Source: Petaurus breviceps papuanus
Lineage: Eukaryota; Chordata; Mammalia; Diprotodontia; Petauridae
Length of the DNA: 64,000 nt
Reading direction: 5' to 3'
NCBI GenBank assembly: GCA_028583685.1
Contig: JAMXIF010000043.1
Coordinates: 4,004,314 to 4,068,313, forward strand
Part shown: piece by piece, positions 12,116-23,649 of the stretch
Position numbering within the stretch: the stretch's first letter is position 1
How the letters are laid out: every line of letters begins with the position of its first letter
Notes under the pieces: model-generated
Database searches by the model: none
Seen by the model: the letters and a program-made list of their open reading frames with translations, nothing else
Told to the model about the DNA's origin: nothing
Position numbers and translations under genes: made by a program

Positions 12116-14110
12116 TTTTGAATTAAGTAAGGCAATGGTGTATCTATTTTATTGTTATTTTTTTTTACTTATAACTGCATCTTGTAGTTACATTTCTTCA
12201 CATATTTAAACATTCAATCCTATTAATGTCTTCTTTGATAAGAATTCTATTTTGTTATTTAACTGCGATTTTTTAAATGTTTTTTTAGTTGTGTATTCAA
12301 TCCACTGATCTAACTTTTCTTTCATTCATTTACATAAGTATGTAGAGATAAAAATTTTCCCTGTAAGGACTGCATTAGTTACACTCCATAGATTTTGCTA
12401 TGTTGTATCATTGTCATAATTACATTTAATTAAATTATTGATTGTATCTTTTGTTTTTCTACCCACTCATTCTTAACTATTAGGTTATTTTGTTTTCAGT
12501 GAATTTTTAATCTGTACATCCAAACCTTTTGTTGAATGCAATTATTATTGAATTAATGGTAAAAAAATGTTTTTTATTTCTAATTTTCTACATTTGTTTA
12601 TGACTTTTTATATACTAGTACATGGTCAATTTTTGTAAAGTTGACAGGCTGTAGCAGCAAGCACCCCAAGGGTCCTCAGGGTTTGCTTCCAACACAGGTT
12701 CTTAGATCTGCTTTGTTAAAGAAAAGCAACTCAAAATGGGTTAACTAGCTTACTTTAATCAGTCAAACATATATTGTTTACCTTGTTCAGGGGAAAAAGG
12801 TCAGCACCCTGAACTTCAAAGTATACAGGCAGAATTATCAAGACAGAAACAGATCAAGTAGACAGCTTTCCAAACTGTCCAACCATTATATCCATACCAA
12901 ATCAACATCTGGGTTTCAACATCTGGGTTTTTCAAAGCCGGGGGGCTCTGGACAACGGCTTCCTAGAATCCAGATCGAATCACAGAACACTTCTCAAAGT
13001 GAACCCCCAAAACAAAGCTACACATCAGGGCTTATATGGCCTTCTCCTGGCTCAGAGAATGTAACAACCTTTTGGACCCACTGGCCAATCAAAAAGTATC
13101 AACTGAAAAACAAGCCTCCCACCCCAGGCTCCAAGTGCACTTTAGCCTAGGGGCAGAGAAGATCTTTAAATTTGCATTTCCATTACACAGGCATATCTAA
13201 GCAATAGGTAGTATCCCTTACACTTCCATCCACTATTATCCAAAGATCTATCATAAAAATCATTTCTAAATTTCTCTTCTTCTTGAATAATTTTTTCTTA
13301 TTTATTTTATGGTTTGATTCATCCAGGTCTGAGGTGGTTAAACTGAGATCCCCCCTAACATTATTTTATTGTCTATGTCCTCCTAAAACTTATTTAATAT
13401 TTTCTTCAAGAATTTGAATGCTCTAATTTTTGGTCCATATATGGTCTTCATGTTAATTCATTTCCTATTTCATTTTTTTTAGCAAAATGTCATTATCTCT
13501 TTATACTGTCAATTTTTTCTTTCCTTTTTCTAATATCATTATTGCTTTCCCTGCTTTCCCTATTTCAGTCAAAGCATAATAATTTCTGTTTCAATCCTTT
13601 ATTTTAATTGTGTTTTCCTGTTTCAAACATATCTTTTATAACAACAGATTATTTGACTCTGATTTCTAATCCATTCTTCTATATTTTTCTTTCCTATGGT
13701 TGAGTTTATTCTGTTCACATTCTCAGTTATGATTACTCTGTGTATTCCATGCTAATTGTTTCTATTTATTCTTCTTGTTTTTACCCTATATCTTCTCAAA
13801 AATTCTATTTTGCTTCTGAACACTGCTTCTTTCCCTGCCTACACTTCCTTTGACATTCTTTTAAGCCTTTTGTTCTTTATTCTTTCTTTTTAAAATATGG
13901 ATTTCTATGCCAAACTTTGTGCTTATGTGTATGTGTATGCATGTGTGTGTGTGTGTGTGTACACAAATACACAACTTCCCTTCTAGAATCATTTCATATA
14001 AGGGTAAACTTTAAACATTGTCTGCTACCTGATCCATTTTTTTTCCTTGGGTGTCTCTTTTATATGAGAAACATTTCTACATTCCTCCTCTCCTGGTGTT
14101 TCTCTCTTTT
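12116..14110 (-). mobile_element. Second old L1 fragment, minus strand
   Basis: An older and more diverged L1 family. 12,250-12,540 matches the part of ORF2 that encodes the end of the endonuclease and the following linker (compare 9,340-9,600). After the LTR insertion it resumes at about 13,193 with the endonuclease ('aggtctgaggtggttaaact' corresponds to 'aagttcagagaggggccatt') and T-rich inter-ORF sequence to about 14,110. No open frame is retained. A short (TG)n run lies at about 13,925-13,962. Confidence 0.7.
12650..13187 (-). mobile_element. Solo LTR, family A, copy 2
   Basis: 538 bp, TG..CA ends, flanked by perfect 5 bp duplications caggc (12,645-12,649 and 13,188-13,192). It has the same TATA-like and ATTAAA-like signals, on the minus strand. 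It inserted into the old L1 at 12,116-14,110, so it is younger than that L1. There is no internal region. Confidence 0.87.
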
Positions 14111-14224
14111 TCTCACTACTATTCAGTTTTTGTGAGATTGAACATGTAAACCATGTTTGGCAAGCAGCATATAGTTCAGTTTGTTTATTATATAGAGTAT
14201 GAATGTAGAGTGCCTAAAATTTAG

Positions 14225-14660
14225 ACTGAAATCAAATAGTGAAGGACTTTAAATCTCCCCAAAAAAGGTATTTTATTTCATCTTTAAGGAAACAGTGGAC
14301 CTGTGAGAATGGGAGTAAAGTGGCAGAACTTTGATTTAAGAAAATCACTTTGTTACTGTGCAGATAAAAGATTAGACAAATGAGAGCTTGGGAACAAAGA
14401 AACCAATTAGAGCAGTCCAATTAGAAGCAGTCCAAGTTCAAGAGGATGAAGGTATAAATACTTACAAGAGGATGGGTATGAATGGAGAAAAGTGGTTATT
14501 TGTGGGAGCTATTCTGGAAGTAGAATATCAAGTGATTAGATATGGTTGATGATGGAGAGGGCAGGAGTATTTTTAAGTTTGCCATTCATAAGGACTAGAA
14601 GGATGGATGGTGCCATCAAAGGAAATAGGCCTGTAGTTTGTCTCCAACTTTCAGTTCTGG
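14225..14660 (+). mobile_element. Ancient interspersed repeat, unclassified
   Basis: The blocks 'ggtattttatttcatcttta', 'agaaaatcactttgttactg' and 'aggatggatggtgccatcaa' match a mammalian-wide repeat that I know by sense but cannot name with certainty. A related fragment lies at 49,230-49,760. It is heavily decayed and non-coding. Confidence 0.45.
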
Positions 14661-14859
14661 AGGGGTTCTTGGGGCACTGAGAGTTAAGTGACTTGTCTAT
14701 GTTCACACTCTAACCTATTAAAATGAACATTGTAAAATCCTCACTCTCATTTCACATATCCAATCAGGTGCAATGTCTTGTCACAACATTGTTTTATGTG
14801 ATTTTTATACTCTCTAATCATACATCTACCCCCCTGTAGGTTGGAATATTTCAATAATT

Positions 14860-15305
14860 TTCTAATTGATCTCCCTGTCTCTTGTTATTGTACTCCAATT
14901 TATCTTACATGCAACTGCCAAAATAATTTTCCTAATGACAGATCTAACCACATCATCACCCTACTCATTAAACCATTTTATGAATAGGATCAAATATAAA
15001 CTCCTTTGTCATTTGGAGTTCTTTACAACATGTCCCATCTATATCTTTCCAGACTTCTTATACTTTATTTCTCTCCCCTATCTCTATAACACTGGACAAT
15101 TTTCCATTCAGCATGCAATTCCATGTCCTGTCTCCCTATCTGATTGTGATTCAGCCCTAGAATGTTCCTTCTTAGTAAATCTACCTTTTGGAATCTCTGG
15201 ATTCCTACAAGGCTCAGCTCAAAGAGTAATTTCTACAGGAAGTCTTTCTGTATTGCTCACTACCACCACCCCTCTGAAATGCCCTGGTACCTTTCTGTCT
15301 GCAAG
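14860..15305 (+). mobile_element. L2-like LINE 3' region
   Basis: The order of blocks (catgcaactgccaaaataat, taaaccattttatgaatagg, ctcctttgtcatttggagtt, aaggctcagctcaaagagta, caggaagtcttt) follows the 3' part of old L2/CR1-type LINEs. A 150-codon open frame overlaps it by chance. No protein family is visible in it. Confidence 0.55.
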
Positions 15306-15309
15306 AAAT

Positions 15310-15540
15310 CTTAGATAGACAGATAACCCTAGATATATGTATGTAAGCATACATATACATACATATAACATTATATGTGTGTATATATATATATGTATGT
15401 ATACCTCTAAGTATATAATTTGCTATATTAAGATATATGTATATGTGTGTATACTATAGGTGCATAATATAAAAGTCTATGAAATATACACATACATAGT
15501 GCACTGTGCAATATAAGTGTATATAGATAGATCACTATTT
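15310..15540. repeat. AT/TATG-rich microsatellite region
   Basis: Imperfect tatg/taca/tata repeats, longest at 15,335-15,400. Simple sequence only. Confidence 0.8.
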
Positions 15541-15714
15541 TAATATAATTGTCTTTCTTTGTTATCCTAGGCATTTGAAAATATCACTCTTCAAAGAGAT
15601 CGTGAGGCTTCATACACTGTCAAGGGGCCTATGACAATAATGGTGAAGATCTGCATTAAGGTTACCTCTTATATTTTATTTCTGCCTTATATAATAACCC
15701 TATCATTGGATAAG

Positions 15715-15836
15715 TTGATTTCCTCATCAGAAGGACAGATTCCTAGAAGGCAGAGATTGTCTTTGGATTTTCTTTGTGTCCCTAGGATGTATCCCAGAAT
15801 CTGAATCCTAATAGATGATTAAATGTTTGGTGATTG
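15715..15836 (+). mobile_element. L2 LINE 3' end
   Basis: It resembles the L2 terminal block 'cctagaaggcagagattgtc' ... 'tagatgattaaatgtttggtgattga', the decayed form of the usual '..gcacttaataaatgcttgttga' ending. Sequence from 15,838 to 16,040 ('gctaggtatggggaatac') looks like a fragment of another old repeat. Confidence 0.6.
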
Positions 15837-16189
15837 ATAAAAAGAAATAATATTTATCATGGTACTATTCTCTAAAAGGACCTGTGCTAGGTATGGGGAA
15901 TACAAAAAGAAAAAGATACTGGTTTCATTCCACAAAGAGCTTTTCATTCTCCTACTGATAGAACTCATAGTTTTAAACAAGTACCTTGAGGAAGTAGAGC
16001 ATTCTAGAAATTGAATCAGTGTAGAAAATGGCAACTAATGATAGATATTTAATGAAAGAAAAAGGATTTAATTGGCAGAAATAAAGAGGGAGTGAATTTT
16101 TGTCACTGAGTTACAAATTTTAACTCAAAATGACATGTGTTTCCTCTTTTTCTTTCTCTATAAGGTCTCTTCCAATCTAAATTTACAAA

Positions 16190-16395
16190 CAATTTATTTT
16201 TCAAATATTTTCTCATTTTATATTTCCAATCATGGAATGTAGATGCTGTTATTATCCCTACTTTACAGTTGAGAAAATTGGTGCATACAGAGATTGAATG
16301 AATTGCCCAGTGTCACACAACTAGTAAGGGTCTGAGATGAGATATGAATTCATATCTTTTTGATTCCAAGTCACAGAACTCTTTCCACCTTTGTA
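16190..16395 (-). mobile_element. MIR SINE, minus strand
   Basis: It carries the reverse-complement MIR order: 'attatccctactttacagtt', 'gaattgcccagtgtcacaca', 'actagtaagggtctgagatg'. It ends near 'acagaactctttccacc'. Confidence 0.75.
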
Positions 16396-16504
16396 ACTCA
16401 AAAACAAACTACATCCTGGTTTTGGCTAAGGCAGTAAAAAAAAAGTTTCATGGAAGAGGCAGGAATTAGATGAAACTTTGAAGGACTTGTACAATTTGGA
16501 TTAG

Positions 16505-16632
16505 CAGAAAAAGGCAGAAATTTCCTCTACCTGAGGAAAATCATTCATTTCTCTCATCTATAAAATGAGAGGTTTGGAGAAGATGATCTCAGAGGTCCCT
16601 TCTACCTCTAAATTCTATAAGTCTTTAATGCA
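16505..16632 (+). mobile_element. MIR SINE 3' fragment
   Basis: The blocks 'ctcatctataaaatgagagg' and 'ttctacctctaaattctata' are the typical MIR 3' half. Confidence 0.65.
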
Positions 16633-16639
16633 ATTGCCA

Positions 16640-18571
16640 GAGATGGTAAAGGTGGAAGGGAGAATTCATTTAGGGAAGATAATGAGTTTTGTTTGAGTTG
16701 AAGTGGCAGCGTAATCTCTTTAAAACTTTACATTTCATCTATGATGGAAACAAAAAGAGCATGAAGTCTGTAAACCTGAAGTTGTCAACAAGCATTTATT
16801 AAGTTCCTACTCCATGACATTGTGCTAATTTCTGGGCACTAATATCCAGCTTTTCAATGGAACTTGGGTCTTCACCACTCATTTTTTCTACATTAACAAT
16901 TTATTTTTGAAGCTTGTAGAAAAAAATATTCCCCGTTGATTTCCCTACATCACTAGTACCTGCAGTGGCTGCTGACTATAGTGCTCTACCTCACCTTGAA
17001 ACTAAGCTGTAGAGTCTGGTCATGTGGCTCTCTAAATAGGGCTCCCAAATCCATCCTATCCTTGATGACTACCCTTCAGCAGTAGATAAATTGATTAATG
17101 GGCAGTATCTACTGAAGTTTGCAAAACAACAGGGCATCAGAATGGATAAAACAACATCTACATATTAAATAAATGATAAAGATATTATTTTTCACCAGAC
17201 ATTAGTTCCTTAAATAGAAATGCATTAAGCTTAGCTGTGGCTTCCAAAAAGAGGTTTTCTGGGAGGAGGGGTGATTCTGGGAAACATATTGCAGCTCAAG
17301 GATGCCTGGAAATAGGAACTTTGTCTTTTAGGTGAAGAGAATTTCTGTGGTCAAGTCAGTTAGAAGATGCCATTAATGAGGTCAAGGTTAGGGATCTGAT
17401 CTCTCTTGGTCATTTAGTTTTGATCTCTTTTCTTATTGCAGACTGAACTTATTTAACACAAGGATAGACAGACCTTCTCTCTAGGGCTTGCCACCAAAAC
17501 AGGACAATGGTTAAATATATCAAAACTATAACAGGGGTAGTAGAAGTTCAAATAAGAAGTCCAGGATAAAATCTAAGCCTCAGTCATACACCTAAATAAG
17601 GAACCATTGATCATAGAGAGATAGACAAACACGCGGCCATTCCTGGGTGTGACCAGAACAAGATTAAGGTATACTTAGAATACATATAATAAAATAAATG
17701 TGTAATAAGGCACAAATAATATTACAGTTTAAAACTGTGTCAGTATATGCCCCACAGGGATCCTTATGTCCAGTTTAGTGGTAATCATTTGTGTTTGAGT
17801 TTGACACCACTGATGTAGATATTTCTTTACAAACAAATGCAAAAGGTAAATGTGTAATCAATGGTAGGTCAGTCATGCTATCATCAGCTATTGAGTAAGG
17901 GCAAAGTGACCTATAGAAGTCAGGTTTTTACCCTATTTATATTAGTATATGGCAAATGACCTTAATATTAAAAGTCACCCCACAGACTGAAAGAAGAGGA
18001 CCTGGATTCTTAGACTTTGCTATCTAAAGAGTCAATTAGTTCATCTTAAAGATAGAGCTCTGCTTCTATTAGCATGCTTCTATTTATGGTACTCCTAACA
18101 TATCACAAAAGGGAAACAGTGAAATTATTAAAAATTGAATTCTAGAAAGTTATTCATTATATTTTTATAGTCACATCTTTTTTTAAGCATTCTTGCCCCA
18201 CCTCAAAAGAATTTTATTTCAGTGGTCAAACATTTTAGGTTCTTTGAGGTCATAGCCTACTTTTCTCTTCAGCCAAAATCTGTAGTATTTTAAAATAATA
18301 TTTACAGTTCGCATTTTATCCCCCCCTACAAAAAATTCCTTCCAATGAAAGGAGATCCAGATTCTGAATGGAAATTATTGTTATTTTATGTTTAGTCTCA
18401 CAGTGCACACCATGTGGTTCTACCTTATTTTGCCAATATTTTGAGACATATTGTTCCCATTAATTATTGCACATATGAGCAAATCTTGGTAAGGAATTTA
18501 TAACTCTAAATTCCACTTCCACATGCCTTGAAAAAGACAAGGTATAAAGGTAAGAAAAGGAGAGAAGAAAA
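16640..18571. other. Mostly unassigned DNA with old repeat scraps
   Basis: 16,775-16,850 carries an old 'catttattaagttcctactccatg' type repeat scrap that also occurs near 55,050 and 60,560. 17,640-17,820 ends in 'gtttgagtttgacaccactg', suggesting an old DNA-transposon or LTR relic that I cannot place. The rest shows no repeat, RNA gene or coding frame. Confidence 0.4.
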
Positions 18572-19895
18572 GAGACATACATCTTTTTTTTTAACTTTTG
18601 GGCCTTGATTAATTTGTTTGTTTACTTTTAGTTTACAAGATTCAGTTCCAAAATTCCTTGAGTTTCAAATTTTCTTCCCCTTTTCCCCCTCACCCCCATG
18701 GTGGCATACAATCAAGTATAGGATCTGCAAATATTTTCACATTAGACATTAGTCAGGTTATAAAGAAGGACTGTAACAGATGGAATGAACAATGGGAAAG
18801 AGGAAACAAAACCAAACAAGGAAAAGAAATAGAGGAGGTAGTTTGTTTCAGTCTGTATTCAAACTCTGTTCTTTCTAGTTCTTTCTCTGAATGTAGACAT
18901 CTCTCTCCATCATGAGCCTTTTGGAGTTGTCTTATAACCTTGCATTGCTGAGAAGAGTCCAATCTATCAAAGCTGGTCATCACACATACATTGTTTATGT
19001 AATTGTGTACAAATTTCTCCTGGTTCTGCTCTTCTCACTCAGCATCAGTTTGTATTAGCCTCTCCAGGTACATATGAAGTCCATCTGCTCCTCCTTTCTT
19101 ATAGCACAATAATATTATATTATATTCATATACTACAACTTGTTTAGCCATTCCCCAATTGATGGGAATCCTCTTAATTTCCAATTCTTTGCCACCACAA
19201 AAAGAGCTGCTATAAATATTTTTATACATATAGGTATCACTCCCACTTCTATTATCTCTTTGGGATACAACCCTAGAAGTGGTACTGCTGGGTCAAAGGG
19301 TATGAAATAATTTATACCCCTTTGGGCATAGTTCCAGATGGCTCTCCAGAATGGTTGATTCAGTTCACAACTCCAACAGCAATGCATTAGTGTTCCAATT
19401 TTTCCACATCCTCTCTAGCATTTGTCATTTTCCTGTTTTGTCATCTTAGCCAATCTGACCAGTTACATGAGGTTGTTTTGATTTCCATTGGTCTAATAAA
19501 TACTGATTTAGAGCATTTTTCATATGCTTATAGGTATCTTTAATTTCTTCCTCTGAAAATTACCTATTCATATCCTTTGACCATTTATCAATTGAGGAAT
19601 GACAAGTATTCTTATAGATTTGGCTCAATTCTCTATACATTTTAGAAATGAGGCCTTTATCAGAGACATTTGTTATAAAAATTATTTTTTAAAATTAAAT
19701 TGTATGTTTATTTTTAGTTTACATCATTTATTTCCACAAGATATTGAGTTACAAATTTTCTCCCATCTCCCCCCACCCTGCCAGTCTTCTTTCTCCTATA
19801 TCCTCCCCACTCCCACCTCTGACTTTCCAGTAGGGCAAGATGGATCTCTAAGTCCCAGTGCCTGTATATATCATATTTCCCAGTTGCATGTAAAG

Positions 19896-19896
<1 letters not shown>

Positions 19897-19934
<38 letters not shown>
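19897..19934. repeat. (TA)n microsatellite in HAL1 3' region
   Basis: A pure ta run lies at the place where the plus-strand HAL1 (53,330-53,350) also has one. It is therefore part of the element and has expanded separately in each copy. Confidence 0.9.
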
Positions 19935-20699
19935 AATATTTTATTTTAAAACTTTGAATTCCAGATTCTTTCCTTTCCTCGCTCATCACCCACCCTTACC
20001 AAGAAGAGAAACAATTCAATATAGGTTATATGTGTGTAGGTATGCAAAGATTTCCATAGTGGATATATTATGAAAGATTTCACTTGTGGAAAAAAAATAT
20101 TAAAAAAATATATTTCCCTCCATCCTACCCGACCCCCCACTTGTTCTATTCTCTACTTTGATCCTGTCCATTTTCAAAAGTGGGTGCTTCCAACTTCCCT
20201 CCCCTCCAGCCTACCATCCCCTCCATCATCCCCCCTCTTATCCCCTTCTCCCCTACTCTCTTGTAGGGTGATATACCCTAATTAGTGTGTATGTCATTCC
20301 ATCCCTAAGTCAAATTCAATGAGAGTAAGGTTGAACCATTCCCTAATTTACCCTTGCCTCTTCTATATGAGATATTTCACCCCATTCTGTCTCTCCCCAT
20401 CTCTTCTCAGAATATTCCTCTCTCACCTCTTAATTTCATCTTTTAAGTATCATCCCTTCCTATTCAATTGGTCCTGTGCCCTCTGTCTATGTATACCTGT
20501 AGACATATATACACACACTCACATATGTATTCACATGCCCATATACACTCCTATAGGGAGAGATAGATAGATAGATATACACACATTTATATTGCTTTCA
20601 ACTATTCTCATATTAATAAAAGTTTCATAAGTTACAATTATTATTTTTCTATGCAGGAATGTAAATACTTTAACTTTGATAAGTTCCTTATTTCCCTGT

Positions 20700-21808
20700 T
20701 TACCTACTCATGCTTCTCTTGCTTCTTGTATCTGAATGTCAAATTTTCTGTTCAACTCTGTTTTCATCATGAATGCTTGAAAGTCCTCTATTCCACTGAA
20801 TGATCATATTTTCTCCTGAAACATAATACTCAGTTTTGCAGGGTATGTGATTCTGGGTTTTAATTTCAGCTCCTTTGGCCTCCATAATATCATGTTCCAA
20901 GCCCTATGAACCCTCAGTATAGAAGCTGCCAGATCCTGGGTTATCCTGATTCTGTTTCTGCAATATTCAATTCTTTTCTTCCTGCTGCTTCTAATATTTT
21001 CTCCTTGATCTGGGAACTCTGGAACCTGGCTATAATATTCCTAGGTGTGTACTTTTTGGTATCTTTTTCAGGAAGTGATCAGTGGATTCTTTCAACCTTT
21101 TCCTTGAGAATTTCTTGAAGGATGATTTCTAGGTTCTTTCTTTGTTGATGGCTTTAATGTAGTCCAATAATTTTTAAATTATCTCTCCTGGATCCATTTT
21201 CCAGAATAGTGTTTTTTTTTTTCCAATGAGATATTTCACATTGCCTTCTATTGTTTTCATTCTTTTGGATCTGTTTAATACTATCTTGGTTTCTCATAAA
21301 ATCACTAGCTTCCATTTGCTTCAATCTAATTCTGAAGGAATTGTTCTCTTCAGTGAGCTTTTGAAATTCTTTTTCCATCTGTGAAATTGGGCTTTTTAAG
21401 GCATTCTTCTCCTGATTGGCTTTTTGACCGTCTTTTGCTATTTGAGTTAGTCTATTTTTTTAAGGTGTTATTTTGATATTTGAGTTAGTCTATTTTTAAG
21501 GTGTTATTTTGCTATTTGAGTTAGTCTATTTTTTAGGATGTTATTTTCTTCAGTCAGGTTGTTTTCTCTCTTCATAATTTTCCTGCATCATTCTCATTTC
21601 TCTTCCCATTTTTTCCTAAAACTTCTCTTATTTGGTTTTCAAGCTCCTCTATGGCCTTTAACCAGTTCCTATTTTTCTTGGAACCTTTTGGTGCAGGAGT
21701 TATGACTTCATTGTCTTCCTCCTTTTCCATGTTTTGATCCTTTTTGTCCCTCAAAAAGGAGTACAAATTTGGACTACTGAGCCTGCTTTGCTTCCTTTGC
21801 TTGTTCAT
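20700..21808 (-). pseudogene. HAL1 ORF1 (RNA-binding protein), broken
   Basis: L1-type ORF1p binds element RNA as a coiled-coil trimer. I chose the start at 21,808, where the frame opens MNKQRKQSRLSSPNLYSFLR and continues 78 codons. A second open piece at 21,154-21,378 carries coiled coil (KLTEENNSFRIRLKQ) and then the start of the RRM domain (SRRDNLKIIGL). The C-terminal part (..RITQDLAASI.. and ..QPRIT type blocks) follows toward 20,750. Frameshifts and stops break it, and a 36 bp tandem repeat has expanded in the coiled-coil region. Confidence 0.75.
21439..21548 (-). repeat. Three-copy 36 bp tandem repeat in HAL1 ORF1
   Basis: Units begin at 21,439, 21,477 and 21,513. Each reads tatttgagttagtctatttt plus 'taaggtgttattttg'. 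The unit is 36 bp (12 codons; the first unit has two extra T). It falls in the segment encoding NNxLKNRLTQ of the coiled coil, which is single-copy in the element at 50,709. Confidence 0.88.
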
Positions 21809-22781
21809 TTTGCCACTTAATTACTTGACATTTGAGCTTTTTGCCATAGTAAAACTGTGCTTCCAGAAAGCAAAGCTCTATCCCAAATCGCTAGTGTTTT
21901 CTCAACTGCCAGACCTATTAGTTGGCTGTCCTCTCTGAAGCCTCCACATGCTCTGGCACACTGGTCATGCACCCCAGGTCCTCCACCCTAGACAGTGATC
22001 CAGATCCAAGTAGTTTAAAGCAAGAGTAATTACCCTTCAGACTGGTTGCTTGGTCCCCCTACAATCTGCAGGCAAGGAGCTATGGCATAGTCATGAAGTG
22101 GTGGATGCATGGCCATGGCACCTCAGGCACTTCTCCCTCCAGGGTCAGAGGTGGGACCACACTCCCAGACTCCCTGTTCCCAAAGTTCACTGACCTCTCA
22201 CTTTGTCTTTGTCATTTGTGGGTTGATAATTCTGGAAACCACTGCAGCTGCTGGTGTTCCACTCTCCCAATGTCCCTCTAGCCATGGCTGGTCATGGCCA
22301 CCCTGAGGCTAAAACCTCAGGCTCACATGGGGCTTGGATCAGCTCCCAGAGTGCTGCAATGGCCTCTCCCTGTTGGCCAGCCAGGTTTTCTTCAGCAGGA
22401 GGTTAGTTACTCTCTGTCACTTTGTGGGTTCTGTAGTTCCAAAGTTTGTTTAGAATAATTTTCTACATGTATTGGAGGAGGTGGAAGTGGGAGCCACATG
22501 GAAGTCCCATGTCTCCTACTCCATCTTAACTCCATACCCTGTTGCAAAAATTCTTTCCCAATTTTCCACTTCCCTCTTAATCTTGGTTACATTGGCTTTG
22601 TTTGTACATAAGCTTTTCAATTTCATGTAATCAAAATTATCCGTTTTCCATTTTATAGTGCTCTCTAATCCTTATTTGGTCATAAAGTCTTCCCCTCTCC
22701 ATAAATCTGACAGGTAAACTATTCCTTGCTTTCCCAGATTGCTTACAGTATCAGCATTTATAGCTACATCATGCACCCATA

Positions 22782-22887
22782 TAAATATGGAATGCTTCAT
22801 GAATTTGTATGACATCTTTGTGCAGGAGCCATACTAATCTTCTCTGTACAGATCTAATTTTGGTATATATGCTGCCAAAGTGAGTAT
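22782..22887 (-). pseudogene. RNU6P: U6 spliceosomal snRNA pseudogene
   Basis: The reverse complement matches U6 nearly end to end. The 5' part is ..CTCACTTTGGCAGCATATAT (U6: CTCGCTTCGGCAGCACATAT), then ACAGAGAAGATTAGTATGGC, then CAAATTCATGAAGCATTCC and ATATTT. Changes are mostly CpG-type transitions. No U6 promoter (PSE/DSE) can be expected because this is an L1-fused retrocopy. It is not a working snRNA gene. Confidence 0.93.
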
Positions 22888-22902
22888 GAGACACAAATCT
22901 TT

Positions 22903-23645
22903 ATGAATGATATAAAAACAATTAGTTATTAGGATGTTACAATACTGCAAATAGATGTTAGAGATTAAAGAGAGTGAAAATAACAGCATCAATTAGACTT
23001 AGAATCATTGACTTAGGAGAGACCTGAAAGGTCATTAATAAAATTGGACCTCAATGAACCTATATCAATTTCAACAATGACAATATGAGGGTGAAATAGA
23101 GAGATGAAAAGACCTTACATTTTGGGTTTCTGAGTATTTATCTGGCATCGATCAGTAATTTCAAGGCTGTATATAGTGCACAGTGAAGAACCAAAAGGTC
23201 ATTCTAAATTAACTCAGCTTATTTCACAACTCCTCTTACAGTTCTTCTGAATGCATTTTTGAAAATATCCATTTTTTTCTTGTATTTGTTACATTTATGG
23301 CTGGCAAAAGTAGAGTCCAAAGTTCCACTGGGGAAGGAGGGACAGAGATGCAGCATGGGGAAGAGAGGCTTAGAAATTGATATCAAGGCTAAAAAAGTAA
23401 TGGGATCTAGAGGAGATAGTGCTGTCCAGAAACAGTGCTATACTGAAGTCAGGTCATCTGGTTTAGGAGAACTGATTTTTAAATTTTCAGTATAAACATT
23501 TATACCTTTACACTTTAGAAGTAAAAAAATATAAATGAATATTTGACTTTTTTGTTAATTCTCTGGACTTTTAACTCTTTTTCATAATTGTTAACAATGC
23601 TGATAAAACTTGCAAGTGTGCTTTTTTCAAGACTTAGTTGTTAAA
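22903..23645. other. Unassigned DNA
   Basis: No recognised repeat or gene. The 78-codon open frame at 23,259-23,495 has no domain, homologue or start context I can support. Confidence 0.4.
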
Positions 23646-23649
23646 TGTC

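Larger units (their letters stand above)
19688..22540 (-). mobile_element. HAL1 (half-L1) element, minus strand
   Basis: A complete-looking 2.85 kb element with an L1 5' start at 22,540 (on the minus strand: GTATGGAGTTAAGATGGAG), a 5' UTR, ORF1 (about 20,700-21,808), a 3' region containing a (TA)n run, and an A-rich 3' end at 19,688. No ORF2 lies between ORF1 and the 3' UTR. The copy at 50,709 has the same architecture, which fits HAL1, the known ORF1-only L1 lineage. Its target duplication in the host L1 is gttataaaaattattt (19,672) and gttgcaaaaattcttt (22,541), with three mismatches. It must have used another element's reverse transcriptase. Confidence 0.82.
18587..22887 (-). mobile_element. 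U6 snRNA-L1 chimeric retrocopy, minus strand
   Basis: Read on the minus strand, a near-complete U6 copy (22,887 down to 22,782) is joined at its U-rich 3' end to an L1 truncated within ORF2 (22,781 down). The L1 then runs to the L1 3' UTR and a short A-tail at 18,587. The ORF2 C-terminus is visible at 19,133-19,387 (DPAVPLLGLYPKEI and FIAALFVVAKNWK). A 15 bp duplication with two mismatches flanks the whole unit: gagacatacatcttt at 18,572 and gagacacaaatcttt at 22,888. Such U6-L1 fusions are a known product of L1 template switching. A HAL1 later split it at 19,688-22,540. Confidence 0.8.

Noticed and set aside
14866-15318. 150-codon plus frame
   Set aside because: It falls on an L2-like LINE 3' region, with no protein features and no support from codon pattern.
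21439-21548. CRISPR-like 36 bp repeats
   Set aside because: They are direct tandem units without spacers, inside a LINE ORF1, in a mammalian genome.
22782-22887. Functional U6 snRNA gene
   Set aside because: Many substitutions, fusion of its 3' end to L1, and an enclosing target duplication show that it is a retrocopy.
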